DNA of 39,997 nucleotides from Candidatus Dojkabacteria bacterium (lineage in GTDB: Bacteria > Patescibacteriota > Dojkabacteria > J137): contig JAUZRK010000001.1 in NCBI GenBank assembly GCA_030950485.1, positions 1-39,997 on the forward strand, written 5' to 3'. Made by a program: the position numbers and the translations under genes. Under the pieces are notes generated by a model, which was given only the letters and a program-made list of their open reading frames with translations, had not been told where the DNA came from and ran no database searches. Position 1 is the stretch's first letter; each line of letters starts with the position of its first letter. Positions 9,725 through 21,200 of the stretch are shown piece by piece.

Positions 9725-10847
9725 TTAGTTCAAATCAATTTCTAGTGATTGAACTAAATTTAGAATTAGCTCTTCATTCTCCAGCATCTCTTCGTATGGA
9801 TCAAAAACACCATCAACAGCCTCTTGAGTAGTATTCCATCTTATTTTGAATACTTTATAGTAATCAAAATTATAACTAGAGTCGCTTCCATGAAAAGACT
9901 CGTCAATATTTATCAATTGGTTATAATCTACGCCTATATAATAAAAGTCAGGATTTTCAAGTTGATATACTTCGATTGTAAGGTCTACTCCATTTTTACT
10001 CTGGATATCTGTAGTATTTATTATATTTTTATTTAAATTTTCTGATTCAAGCTGTTTTATACAATCTTCAACAGAAATTGTTATATCCCTTAATTTTACA
10101 TATTCATTCCAACCTCCAACAATAATAGTATAAGCACCATTACTACAATCTTCAGAAGCAGCTATTTCATTAGACATAGCTGTCACTACATGATCGTAAT
10201 CAAAGGTAAAGTTAACATTATGCCTTACAAATGAATAAGGTCTATTTGAATAAATTGCATAAAAACCTATTCCCTCGTATACAAATACTCCATCCCATAC
10301 TCCCCCTGGTGCTGATCTTTCTACTACTATATCTTTGTTATTATCTCCAGTTACATAAAAAAAAGTGTACTGTTCCTCCTAAAGACTCATTTCTAAATCT
10401 ATGAACTGATGTCCTCATTACGTTGTCTCCTTCAGTATAAGCGCAAAATGATACACCTTCAAAAGTAAATGTGCCATCCCATGCTCCTCCAGGAGCTGAG
10501 TTATTTATAACAATATTTTTATTATCATCTCCTACTACGTAGAAATGAGCTGATCCATAAATATTATTAAGAAATCGATATACAGATATTGTTTCTCCCG
10601 GACAAATACCTTCTTCACTTCTATAAGCTTTAAATGCAACGCCTTCATTTACAAATTTACCTTCCCATTTTCCACCTACAGAAATAAATTCATCCATTTG
10701 TTTTCTTTCCTCATAACCCATTACATAGAAGTGCGCAGACTCTAGATCTACATTTCTATAACGATATACATTTTCAGAAAGTAATGGAGCTAAGTTGTAT
10801 GCACTAACATTACTTGTAACAAATAAAGGGATGCTTAAAATAAGCAT
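9725..10847 (-). pseudogene. DUF5648-like triple-repeat secreted protein, frameshifted (ORFs 10341-10847 and 9725-10186)
   Basis: Third repeat is interrupted at A8 (10357-10364): reading with one fewer base continues ...VHFFYVTGDNNKDIVVERSAPGGVWDGVFVYEG... into the second ORF frame. Confidence 0.75.
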
Positions 10848-10890
10848 AAAAACGGTGATTTTTTCTCTGCTTCTTTTTTCAAAATATAAG

Positions 10891-10917
10891 AAAAGGCGAC
10901 CTTACGGTCGCCTTTTT
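10891..10917 (-). terminator. Bidirectional-looking terminator hairpin
   Basis: AAAAGGCGACC-ttac-GGTCGCCTTTTT between 10935 stop and the 10847 gene start. Confidence 0.8.
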
Positions 10918-10934
10918 AAAATTCAAGATATTAA

Positions 10935-12950
10935 TTACACTAAATCTAAATTCATTGATTCAACTATGTCTTTTATCATAGCTTTTCCATCTGCTAGTTC
11001 AAAAGCATTAATTGTACTCCAATGAATGTTAAAAGTTGTGTAATAAGAATAAGTACTATTATCAAATAACTTTTCTTCTAAAAAAGGAGTTGATGAAATT
11101 ATCTTTGTATCTGGGTTTGATTCAAAATACATAACTTGGAAATCTAGAAGTTTTCCATTTTTAGTTGTAAGTTGAAAACTTTCTTCTATAACAGGAACTT
11201 CACCTCCTCCTCCTGAACCGAATCCAAAAATACAATCAAAGATAGTAAGAGCCATAGTACTAGTATTACTAGTTTTTAGCTGAACTTCCTCGTAGAAAGT
11301 ATCAAAAGTGTCACCATTATCAAAATTCTCACATGTTACTGGCATATTCTCTACATACTCGATAGACATATCTTTAGCGTAATCAAAACCAAGATTAAAG
11401 ACTGCACTATTATATGTGTTTAATGTATCAGAGGCTGGTTGTACATCTGCAGGTAATGCATTAAATGCTATTGTCTCATATACGAAAACTCCGTCCCATA
11501 CTCCTCCTGGTGCTGATTTACTAACCACGATATTTTTATTATCAGTTCCTACTACGTAAAAGTGTACTGATCCTCCTAATGCATCATTTCTAAATCTATA
11601 TACTGGTACTATCTCACTTGTTGAGTTCTCATATACACAGAATGCTTCTGTCTCGTAACTAAATGCTCCAGCCCATTTTCCTCCTGCTTTTGAATTATTT
11701 ACCACTATATCCTTATTTGCTGCTCCTAGTACATAAAAGTGAATAGAGCCAAACTGGTTATTTAAGAATCTATATACAGGTACTGTTCCTTCTGGACAAA
11801 CCCCATTAAATTCATAGGCTTTAAATGCTACAGTTTCATACTTAAATGCTCCTGCCCATGCTCCTCCGGCCTTTGAATTATTCTCAACTGTTGTTTTATT
11901 ACTATCTCCCATTACATAGAAATGTGCTGATCCTAAAGCGTTATTTAAAAATCTATATACATTCTGTGGTGTTGTATTTGGCTCAATTACATTTATAGTT
12001 ACCGCAAAATCAGATGTGTTTAGACCGTCTGAAACAGTAAGTATTACATCATATGAACCAGCTTGAACAAAGTTAAAAGATGGGTTTTGAACATCACTAT
12101 CTTCAATACCATCCTCATCAAAGTCCCAACTCCAAGTTGAAACATCACCAATTGATTTATCAGTAAAAGTTAACTGCTCGCCAACTCTTATAAATGGGCT
12201 ACTAGCAATAAATTCTGCAACCAATTCATTTAAACCAATACAAGATTGAGAGTAATTATCAAAGCTTGTAGTCATTGTCGTTGACACAGAAGTATTTGAG
12301 TCCATAATTGTTGAACCAATTCCTAGAACTGAATCATAAGAACCTGTTGACGTAATCTCTGAAAACACTAAATATTCAGATCTAGAAGCATCTTTAAATG
12401 ACATCTCGACAATATTTCCTGTTCTTTGAATTTTTAAATCTACTGGAAATGGTGTTGCACCTAGTCTAAATTTAGGTGTTGGACTAGGAATATTATTTTC
12501 CCAAATATATCCAATTATATAATTTCCATCCTTATCTTCGCCAACTGCAATATCAAACATAGAATTAGCTGTTGTTCCATTAGGATTTGTATCTTCCTCT
12601 AAAGTCAGGTACGTAAAACCTTCGTTTGATAAATCAGTATTAGAAAATTCTAGTGTCTCTACTGTAACCTCTGCTTTAAAATCACCAGAGACAGGAGTAT
12701 TACTAAAAATAAAATCTCCTTCATAACCATTGTTGGTTAAATTAGTTTCTAACTTACCATTAGACTGAGTGAAGTTAAAATCTGGCCATAATGATTCCCA
12801 ATTGTTCAAATCTAAGCTGGCTCCGTTAAAATTATCAGAAAATATATCGCAAGTAGCTGCTTCTACAGTACTTTTATTAGCTCCTATGAAGCTTAATGAT
12901 ATACCTACTAGCAATATTGCTACTAATGATAAGGTAAATTTGTTTAACAT
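10935..12950 (-). CDS. Secreted surface protein: LamG-like N-terminal region, PKD domain, three DUF5648-like repeats, conserved C-terminal domain
   Basis: Signal peptide MLNKFTLSLVAILLVGISLSFIGANKSTVEA; PKD motif LTFTDKSIGDVSTWSWDFDEDG...YDVILTVSDG; three YRFLN/HFYV repeats; C-terminus similar to the proteins at 9725 and 33202. Confidence 0.85.
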   Translation of the reverse strand: MLNKFTLSLVAILLVGISLSFIGANKSTVEAATCDIFSDNFNGASLDLNNWESLWPDFNFTQSNGKLETNLTNNGYEGDFIFSNTPVSGDFKAEVTVETLEFSNTDLSNEGFTYLTLEEDTNPNGTTANSMFDIAVGEDKDGNYIIGYIWENNIPSPTPKFRLGATPFPVDLKIQRTGNIVEMSFKDASRSEYLVFSEITSTGSYDSVLGIGSTIMDSNTSVSTTMTTSFDNYSQSCIGLNELVAEFIASSPFIRVGEQLTFTDKSIGDVSTWSWDFDEDGIEDSDVQNPSFNFVQAGSYDVILTVSDGLNTSDFAVTINVIEPNTTPQNVYRFLNNALGSAHFYVMGDSNKTTVENNSKAGGAWAGAFKYETVAFKAYEFNGVCPEGTVPVYRFLNNQFGSIHFYVLGAANKDIVVNNSKAGGKWAGAFSYETEAFCVYENSTSEIVPVYRFRNDALGGSVHFYVVGTDNKNIVVSKSAPGGVWDGVFVYETIAFNALPADVQPASDTLNTYNSAVFNLGFDYAKDMSIEYVENMPVTCENFDNGDTFDTFYEEVQLKTSNTSTMALTIFDCIFGFGSGGGGEVPVIEESFQLTTKNGKLLDFQVMYFESNPDTKIISSTPFLEEKLFDNSTYSYYTTFNIHWSTINAFELADGKAMIKDIVESMNLDLV

Positions 12951-13020
12951 AATAATTAAATAACAAATAAATATGTTCCATTGTCATTATATCATGATGA
13001 CATATTAAATACATAAAAAA

Positions 13021-13047
13021 AATAGAGAGAACCAAGTCTCTCTATTT
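13021..13047 (-). terminator. Terminator downstream of rpsG
   Basis: AATAGAGAGA-accaag-TCTCTCTATT stem with a T-rich tract on the minus strand (TTTTTTTT). Confidence 0.8.
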
Positions 13048-13066
13048 CTATCTTTCACCTTGAATA

Positions 13067-13534
13067 TTAAGCAAATTGAGCAAATGCTTTATTAGCATCA
13101 GCCATTTTCTTAACATCTTCTTTCTTCTTCATAGCATTACCTTCTTTATTGAAAGCAGCTACAATTTCTCTTGCTAATACCTCATAGAATTCTTTACTTC
13201 CTCTACTATTTCTAGCTGAATCAATAATCCATCTAAGAGCTAGTGTTAATTGTCTATGTTCACTAACAGGAGTTGGAACTTGATAGTTTGAACCTCCTAC
13301 TCTTCTTGATCGAACTTCAATTCTTGGTTTTACATTTTCAATTGCTTGCTCTAAACCTTCAATACCTTTAGTTTTAGTCTGTTTAGCAATTTCTTCGATA
13401 GCTTTATAAACTATTTTTCTTGCTGTAACTTTCTTACCATCCATCATTATGTAGTTTATTAGTTTAGCCACTAACTCACTATTGTACTTTTGATCTGGAG
13501 CTACTTTTCTTCTTGGAATTTGCTTACCTCTCAT
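13067..13534 (-). CDS. rpsG: 30S ribosomal protein S7
   Basis: MRGKQIPRRKVAPDQKYNSELVAKLINYIMMDGKKVTARKIVY...GGSNYQVPTPVSEHRQLTLALRWI. Confidence 0.98.
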   Translation of the reverse strand: MRGKQIPRRKVAPDQKYNSELVAKLINYIMMDGKKVTARKIVYKAIEEIAKQTKTKGIEGLEQAIENVKPRIEVRSRRVGGSNYQVPTPVSEHRQLTLALRWIIDSARNSRGSKEFYEVLAREIVAAFNKEGNAMKKKEDVKKMADANKAFAQFA

Positions 13535-13556
13535 TTTTTTTAATTAATAAATATAA

Positions 13557-13584
13557 TAAAACTCTCCCGTAAGGGAGAGTTTTT
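13557..13584 (-). terminator. Hairpin between rpsL and rpsG (attenuator, terminator or processing site)
   Basis: AAACTCTCCC-gtaa-GGGAGAGTTTTT palindrome located inside the presumed operon. Confidence 0.65.
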
Positions 13585-13651
13585 ATTTCTAACCTTACTG
13601 AATACTTTTGTTCTCCAGTAATGAACTATGATATTTTAAAACTTTAAAATT

Positions 13652-14098
13652 CTATTTCTTTTCTCTTTTTGCTCCGTACTTACTTCTAGCTTGTTTTCTT
13701 CCTTCAACTGGAGCTGTATCAAATACACCTCTTACTACAGTATATCTAACACCTGGTAGATCGGGTTTCTTACCTGCTCTTACAAGAACAACAGAGTGCT
13801 CTTGAAGGTTATGACCTTCACCAGGAATATAAGCTGTAATAACTTGTTTATTAGAAAGTCTTACTCTTGCAATTTTTCGAAGAGCTGAGTTTGGCTTCCT
13901 AGGTGTCATAGTTCTAACAGAAATACAAACTCCTCTTTTAAAAGGATTAGATTTCTGAAAGTAATTATCTGTTACTCCATTGTAATTGAACCTTAGTGCC
14001 TTATACTTAGTTTTTTGAGGAATAAGTAATCCTTTAAACCTTACAACCTTGTTCTTGGCCTTTCTTGGTTTTCTTATGATTTGTGATATTCTTGCCAT
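13652..14098 (-). CDS. rpsL: 30S ribosomal protein S12
   Basis: [74 protein letters not shown]. Confidence 0.98.
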   Translation of the reverse strand: MARISQIIRKPRKAKNKVVRFKGLLIPQKTKYKALRFNYNGVTDNYFQKSNPFKRGVCISVRTMTPRKPNSALRKIARVRLSNKQVITAYIPGEGHNLQEHSVVLVRAGKKPDLPGVRYTVVRGVFDTAPVEGRKQARSKYGAKREKK

Positions 14099-14180
14099 AT
14101 TAAATTAGTTTTTATTTTCTATTTTTAGAAAAACATTAAACATATAAATTAAATACATAACAAACTTAAACTATAAGTTG

Positions 14181-17100
14181 CTATTTATTTTCTGCATCCT
14201 CTGTTAAAATCTCTACTCTTGCCTCTGCTTCCTCTACCTCTTCTCTATTTTGTTCAATTAAAACCTTACCTAATGGTACTGGCCTTCCGATTATAACATT
14301 CTCTTTCAATCCTCTCAAGTTATCCACTTTTCCAATTAAAGCTGCATCAGTTAATACTCTTACCTGTTGCTCGAATGAAGCTGCAGATAAGAAACTCTCA
14401 GTTCTAATTGAAGAATTAGTAATGCCAAGCAAGATACTATCATACTTAATAGTCTTTTTACCAGCTTTTTCCAATTGAATGTTTTCTTCTTTAATATCTA
14501 AAACATCAACATAATCTCCTGGAAGAACTTCTTCGCTTTCACCACTATCACTTACCAGTCCGTATCTACCCATCTGTCTTGAAATTATTTCTAAATGTCT
14601 ATCATCAACCTCTAATCCTTGAATTCCGTATACATCTTGAACTCCCTTAACTATATACATTTGTGCTGCTCTAATTCCTTTTAATCTAGCTAATTCTTTA
14701 GGATCAATAGAACCGTGAGTTATTTGATCTCCTCTTTCTACTATTGCTCCATCTTCAACTAAAATATCAGCTAATGATGCTACTGTTGTTTCGTCCTCCT
14801 TAGCAGTTCCAGCTTCAACAGTTAGTGTTCCTTGTTTCTCGCTGATTTTTACTTTTCCACTAAATGGAGATCTAGCTTCAGTTTTATCTTTTCTAACAAT
14901 TAGAGTATCTTTTGCTTTTACGTTACCTCCTTTTTTAACAATAACTTCATCTCCTTCTTCTATATCAAAAGTCTCTATTGCTAATTCTTCAGCTGTTACT
15001 CTCACTATGTATCCCTTTTTATCTTCAATAATTTTAACCTCACCAGCAATTTCAGATAACTTAGAAAGTGCCTTAGGAGTCCTAGCTTCTAATAATTCTT
15101 CAACTCTAGGTAAACCTTGAGTTACGTCTGACTTACTAGCTCTCGCGTCTGATTTGCTCTTTAGTGTTAACTGAGTTGTTGGTTCTCCAAGTGCTTGCGC
15201 TGCAATAATTCCTACTGCTTGACCTATCTCAACTAGTACACCTGTACCATTGTCAAATCCATAACATTTCTTACAAACTCCGTGTGATACATTACATGTT
15301 AACGGACTTCTTAATTCTACTGACTCAATTGCTTTATTTTCATCTATTTCAGTAGCATCATCATAGCCTATTGGATCTCCCATCTTAACTATAACTTTTC
15401 CTGATTTAGGATCTTTAATATCATGAGTTGGGTATCTACCTTTAATTCTATCTACAAACTCTAGTTGTCTTTTATCTAACCTATCTACAATTAGTCCTTC
15501 TTCAGTTTCACAATCATCAATTTTAGTAATTAAATCTTGACTTACATCTACTAATCTTCTTGTTAAATATCCTGATTCTGATGTCTTCAAACCAGAGTCA
15601 GTAAATGATTTTCTTACAGCCTTACTAGCTACAAAATATTCAAAGTTACTTAGACCCTTTTCAAAGTTTCCAGAGATAGGTAAGTTAACAATTTCACCAC
15701 TCATATCTGTAATGAATCCTCTTACACCAGAAATCTGTTTTAACCAAGCACTTACTGGAGTTGCTCCAGAAGCATCTAAGTCTAAAAGGTTCTCTGTCTC
15801 TGGTCTTGTCTTAGCAAGTTCCCATACTGCGTTCTGAATTTCTTCAGATTGATCAACCCATTCTTCTTTCTGTAATCTTACAAGTTCATTATCAGTTAAT
15901 AATCCATCTTCATAATCTGCTACTAATTCATCCTCTTTTTGAGAGTACTCTTCTAATTTCTTTTCTAGAAGATCTTCTGCACCAAATCTGAATTCTCCCA
16001 TTGAAACTGAGAATCCTAATTGAGTAGAAAATCTAAATCCAATGTCTTTAATTTTATCAAGAACATCTACAGCTATTACATTTCCGAACTTTCTAAAGAT
16101 CTTAGTTGTGATCTTAGAAACATCTTTTGTTGATAGTTCTTGATTAAAGAAATCAAAAGTATCCTCAGGTAATATACTATTAAATATATATCTACCGGCT
16201 GTCGTTACAAGATAATCTCCTTTATATAACAATCCTATAGGTTCAAAGAAAGTAATATTTGCTAATTCAAATGCGCTTAGCATTTCTCTATCATTTGCAA
16301 AGAAATGCTTTGGTTTTTTAGGATCTCCTTTCATCATTGTTGCAAAGAAAACTCCCATAGCCATATCTTTTGCTACATTTAGAATTGGTGAACCATCTCT
16401 CATATGAAGCATGTTATCTTTTGCAAACATCCTTTCTTTAGCTTCAATTACCGCTTCTTCTGAAAGTGGTAAATGAACTGCCATTTGGTCTCCGTCAAAG
16501 TCGGCATTGTATCCTTTACAAACCATTGGGTGTAATCTAATTGCGTTACCCTCAATAAGTTGTGGGAAGAATGCTAACATTGAATACTTATGTAACGAAG
16601 GTGCTCTATTTAATAGAACTGGTCTATCTTGAATCACTTCTTCTAATAAGTCCCATACGATAGATTCCTTGCTTTCAAACATTATCTTTGCTCTGTTTGG
16701 GTTTGCAGCATATCCTCTAGAGATTAGTTCTCTAATAATAAATGGTTTGAATAGCTCTAATGCTATATTTTTTGGTAAACCACACTGATCAAATCTAAGA
16801 TTTGGACCAGCTACAATTACTGCTCTTCCTGAATAATCAACTCGCTTACCAAGTAAGTTCTGCCTAAATCTACCTTGCTTTCCTCTTAACATATCTGAAA
16901 GGGATTTAAATGGCATTTGTCTACCATTTAAAGCAGGTGCTCCCGGCTTATGATTATTATCGATTAATGAATCAACAGCTTCTTGAAGCATTCTTTTCTC
17001 ATTTCTTAAAATGATTTCAGGTGCTCCTAGGGCGATTAATCTTTTTAGTCTATTATTTCTATTTATTACTCTTCTATATAAATCATTTAGATCGTAAGTA

Positions 17101-18125
17101 GCAAATCTACCTCCTGCGATCATAATGATTGGTCTAAGATCTGGTGGAATTACTGGTAGTAAGTCTAGTACTAGCCACGCTGGACTCATTCCAGACTTCT
17201 TAATTCCTTTTAGAACTCTAAGTCTTTGAATAACTTTAGATACTTTTAGTGCTGACTTTGAAGTTTTAATAATTTTCTCAATCTTAACGATTTCCTCATC
17301 AATATCTAGCTTTTCTAGAAGTTCTTTAATAGCCTCTGCTCCCATTCCAGCATCAAAGAAATATAGATCATATTCTTCTAAAAGCTGATAATCATCCTCT
17401 GACATTGTAAATCCTTGTTTTACTTCATTTACTAATGACTTAAGACTTTTGAATTTATCATCTAATGCGTCTTCTTTTTGCTTAAATGCAGATTTAATTC
17501 TAGCAACTTCAACTTTTTCGTTGTTATGTAACCTATCTATCTGAAGTGCTAATTTACTTTTGTCTTTAATTTCTTTTTTTGTATCTTCTCTTTTTTCGTC
17601 AAACTCTGCAGCTAACTCTTCAAGCTTTTCTTTTAATTCTTCACCTAACTCTTCTAATTCTTCTGTTTTAAACTCTTTTAGACTTTCTATTGCAGCTTTT
17701 TGTTCTTCCTCATTAATACCTGTTACAACATATCTTGCATAATATATTACTGTTTCAAGTTTTTTTTGTGGAATATCTAAAATAGACGCCATCTTATTTG
17801 GAATTCCATTAGAAAACCAAACGTGTGTTACTGGAGAAGCCAATTTTATATGACCCATTCTCTCTCTTCTTACTCTTTTATGAGTAACCTCTACTCCACA
17901 TCTATCACAAATAATCCCTTTATATCTAATTTTCTTATATTTACCACAGTAACACTCAAAATCTTTAGTTGGTCCAAAAATCTCTTCAGCCATTAAACCA
18001 CCTGGCTCTGACTTAAATGTTCTATAGTTGATTGTTTCTGCTTTGGTAACTTCTCCATGAGACCAGTTCATAATGTCTTGAGGAGATGCTACTGTAATTT
18101 TTACTGCATTAAAGTCTTTTAGCAT
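14181..18125 (-). CDS. rpoC: DNA-directed RNA polymerase subunit beta'
   Basis: 1314 aa, NADFDGDQMAVHLPLS catalytic motif, N-terminal zinc cluster CYCGKYKKIRYKGIICDRCGVEVT. Confidence 0.99.
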   Translation of the reverse strand: MLKDFNAVKITVASPQDIMNWSHGEVTKAETINYRTFKSEPGGLMAEEIFGPTKDFECYCGKYKKIRYKGIICDRCGVEVTHKRVRRERMGHIKLASPVTHVWFSNGIPNKMASILDIPQKKLETVIYYARYVVTGINEEEQKAAIESLKEFKTEELEELGEELKEKLEELAAEFDEKREDTKKEIKDKSKLALQIDRLHNNEKVEVARIKSAFKQKEDALDDKFKSLKSLVNEVKQGFTMSEDDYQLLEEYDLYFFDAGMGAEAIKELLEKLDIDEEIVKIEKIIKTSKSALKVSKVIQRLRVLKGIKKSGMSPAWLVLDLLPVIPPDLRPIIMIAGGRFATYDLNDLYRRVINRNNRLKRLIALGAPEIILRNEKRMLQEAVDSLIDNNHKPGAPALNGRQMPFKSLSDMLRGKQGRFRQNLLGKRVDYSGRAVIVAGPNLRFDQCGLPKNIALELFKPFIIRELISRGYAANPNRAKIMFESKESIVWDLLEEVIQDRPVLLNRAPSLHKYSMLAFFPQLIEGNAIRLHPMVCKGYNADFDGDQMAVHLPLSEEAVIEAKERMFAKDNMLHMRDGSPILNVAKDMAMGVFFATMMKGDPKKPKHFFANDREMLSAFELANITFFEPIGLLYKGDYLVTTAGRYIFNSILPEDTFDFFNQELSTKDVSKITTKIFRKFGNVIAVDVLDKIKDIGFRFSTQLGFSVSMGEFRFGAEDLLEKKLEEYSQKEDELVADYEDGLLTDNELVRLQKEEWVDQSEEIQNAVWELAKTRPETENLLDLDASGATPVSAWLKQISGVRGFITDMSGEIVNLPISGNFEKGLSNFEYFVASKAVRKSFTDSGLKTSESGYLTRRLVDVSQDLITKIDDCETEEGLIVDRLDKRQLEFVDRIKGRYPTHDIKDPKSGKVIVKMGDPIGYDDATEIDENKAIESVELRSPLTCNVSHGVCKKCYGFDNGTGVLVEIGQAVGIIAAQALGEPTTQLTLKSKSDARASKSDVTQGLPRVEELLEARTPKALSKLSEIAGEVKIIEDKKGYIVRVTAEELAIETFDIEEGDEVIVKKGGNVKAKDTLIVRKDKTEARSPFSGKVKISEKQGTLTVEAGTAKEDETTVASLADILVEDGAIVERGDQITHGSIDPKELARLKGIRAAQMYIVKGVQDVYGIQGLEVDDRHLEIISRQMGRYGLVSDSGESEEVLPGDYVDVLDIKEENIQLEKAGKKTIKYDSILLGITNSSIRTESFLSAASFEQQVRVLTDAALIGKVDNLRGLKENVIIGRPVPLGKVLIEQNREEVEEAEARVEILTEDAENK

Positions 18126-18214
18126 TTTAGAAAATTAACAGACAAATTATTTTTAATTATTAGTTTGTTTTTACTATTTATCGGTGCAAACTAACCCACC
18201 TTTATTTATATTTG

Positions 18215-18250
18215 CCAACTTGCCATCTTGAATTCAAGATAACAAGTTGG
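18215..18250 (-). promoter_or_regulatory. 36-nt intercistronic palindrome between rpoB and rpoC
   Basis: CCAACTTG-cc-ATCTTGAATTCAAGAT-aa-CAAGTTGG: two nested perfect stems (8+8 bp) separated by a 2-nt bulge pair. Confidence 0.7.
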
Positions 18251-18261
18251 TTTAATTCCCT

Positions 18262-21200
18262 TTATTCTGCAGCCTCGTCGACTTCCGTTGCTGCTGCTTC
18301 TCTTTCTTGCTCAGTATTACCTACAGAATCAACAATTTCTTCAAGCGCCATTTCATCTCTCTCATAATCATATGTAGCTTCAATCTTATCCAATTTAATA
18401 GCAAGACCTGCCAACTCTTTATCTAATACATTAAATGATTCAGGTACATTTGGTTTACTAATCTTTTGATTAGAAATTATAGCTTTATACGCTGCAGCTC
18501 TACCAACTACGTCATCTGACTTAATAGTCAACATTTCGTGTAGTAAATGAGGCACTGCATGTGCTTGTAATGCCCAAACTTCCATTTCTCCTAATCTCTG
18601 TCCTCCCATTTGAGCCTTACCTCTTAATGGTTGTTGAGTTACAAGAGTGTATGGTCCTGTTGATCTTGCATGTACTTTCTTATCTGCCAAGTGGTCTAAT
18701 TTCAATACATATTTAGTACCAACAGTTACCTTTTGATCATATCTTCTACCTGTTCTACCGTCATATAAGTCAACTTTCTCTTCATATTTAATTCCATTCT
18801 TTGCTGCTAATTCAATCAGTGGATCTGCTGAATATGCAGAGAATGGTTGAACTTCAGCTTTAACTCCTAGTTTTTGTGCTAATTCACCAAGGTGAGTTTC
18901 TATTAACTGTCCTACATTCATTCTACGAATCATAGATGCAGGTCCTAAGATTAACTCAACTGGTTTTCCATCTGCTGTATAAGGCATATCTTCTTCAGGT
19001 AGAACCTTTGCAATAACTCCCTTTTCTCCGTGGTATCCAGTTAACTTATCTCCGATTCCAATTTTATGTGTCTTTGCAACCCAAACTTTAACTTGTTTTA
19101 GTACTCCAGGGTTTAATTTCGCCCCCTTTGCCTTCTCAAGTACTTGTACGTCTATAATTACACCTTTTTCTCCGTATGGCAGTCTTAAAGAGTTATCTCT
19201 TACATCTCTAGCGTATTCACCAAAGATTGCTCTCAATAGTTTTTCTTCAGCTGTAAGTTCACTTTCTCCCTTTGGAGCAATGATTCCTACTAAAATATCA
19301 TTTGCATCTACGTTAGCACCAACTCTAATAACTCCGTCTTCATCTAAGTTTCTAAGAGCTCTTTCTCCAACCCCAGGTATGTCTCTTGTAATCAGTTCGT
19401 TACCTAATTTTGTTTCTCTAATTTCTTGTGTATATTCTTGAATGTGCACTGATGATAATCTGTCATCTCTAATCAATTTTTCTGAAACAATAAGACCATC
19501 TTCATAATTAAATCCATCCCATACCATATAAGCAGTTCTTAGGTTAACCCCAAGAGCTAATTCTCCATTAACAGTACAAGGACCGTCAATAAGAATGTCT
19601 CCCTTTTTAACTTTCTCTCCTGCTGCTACTACAGTATTTTGAGTAAATGCAGTATTTTGATTTGTTCTTATGAATTTTTCTACTTCGTATTCTGTATTAT
19701 TTTTATATTCTTTATATTTAACTATAACTTTATTAGAGTCAGAAGAAATTACTTCTCCATCTTCCTCAGCATAAACTGTTCTTCCACTAGCTTTTGCTGC
19801 TAATTTTTCAAAACCTGTACCAAGATTTGGTGACTCAGGTAAGATAAGCGGAATTGCTTGATTTACTGTTTTAGCTCCATAGAAAGTTCTTGCTGGATCA
19901 TCATTTCCAGAGAAAGGAATCATAGATAGTCCTAATCCTGCGATTTGTGATGGAGCAATATCAATAAAATCAACATCTCCCATACTTACACTAATATAGT
20001 CTTTTCCATATCTTACGTATGTCTTTCTATCTAGGATATTTCCTTTATCATCAAAATTCACAGCTGCAGAAGCAATTTTATGCTTTTGCTCTTCATCAAA
20101 ATTTATATATTCAATTTCATCTGTTACAACAAATGGTTTGATTCTTATAGATTCAATACCAGCTTTATTAGCAGCATCAACTATTTTTGATGTAATTTCA
20201 TCACCTGCTTTCGCTATTTTTGTTTTTCCTGAAGTTACATCTGCTGAAACTAATCTCCCTTTAAAATCTGTAATTTTGCTTTCCTTTACTACAAACTTAT
20301 TAACAACTTTATAGTAAGGAGCCTCTAAGAAACCAAACCTATTTATTTTTGAGAAAACAGCTAACTGATTTACCATACCGACAGATGGCCCTTCTGGAGT
20401 TGTTACAGGACAAAGTCTAGAGTAATGAGAATTATGTACATCTCTAACTGAGAATGTAGCCCTTTCTTTAGTCAAACCTCTAGGTCCTCCCGCAGTTACT
20501 TTTCTTTTAGCTTCTAATTCTGAAAGAATATTTTCCTGATCCATGTATCTAAGTAACGCACTGCTTCCAAAGAATTGGTTAATTGCAGCGATTACAGGTC
20601 TTGTGTTAACCAACATTGCTGGTGTTACTTTCTCATCAGTAGCATAAGTACTCATTCTATCTCTAACATTCTTCTCCATGATCAACATTCCCACCCTAAT
20701 TTTTTCAGCTACAATTTCATTAATACCTCTAATTCTTCTATTACTTAAACTGTCTACATCATCTGGAGCCTTTGTCCCGTTATTAAGTTGAATTACAGAT
20801 TTAATAACTTCTACTACATCTCTTTTCTTTAGTAAGTGATCTTGAATAGTTATATCCTCATCAATACCTAATTTTTGATTTAATTTATATCTACCAACTC
20901 TTCCAAGGTAGAATCTTCTCTTATTGAAGAATATATTTTCTAAAAAGTTTCTAGCATTATCAATTGTCATTGAATCTTCAGGTCTTAGTTTCCTATAGAT
21001 ATCAATTAATGCTTCTTCTGTATTTTTTGTAACATCCTTTTTCAAAGTTGCCTCAACAAATTTAAATTCTCCTGTGTCTACTGGATCTAATACTTTTTTA
21101 ATTTCTTCATTACTACTGTATCCAAGAGCTCTTAATAATGTTGTTAATAAAATCCTTGGCTTTTTTTCAAGTAATTTCACACTCATTACTCCATATTTAT

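Noticed and set aside
17560-17742. Ser-rich 60-aa plus-strand ORF
   Set aside because: Antisense of the Glu/Lys-rich coiled-coil of rpoC; low complexity.
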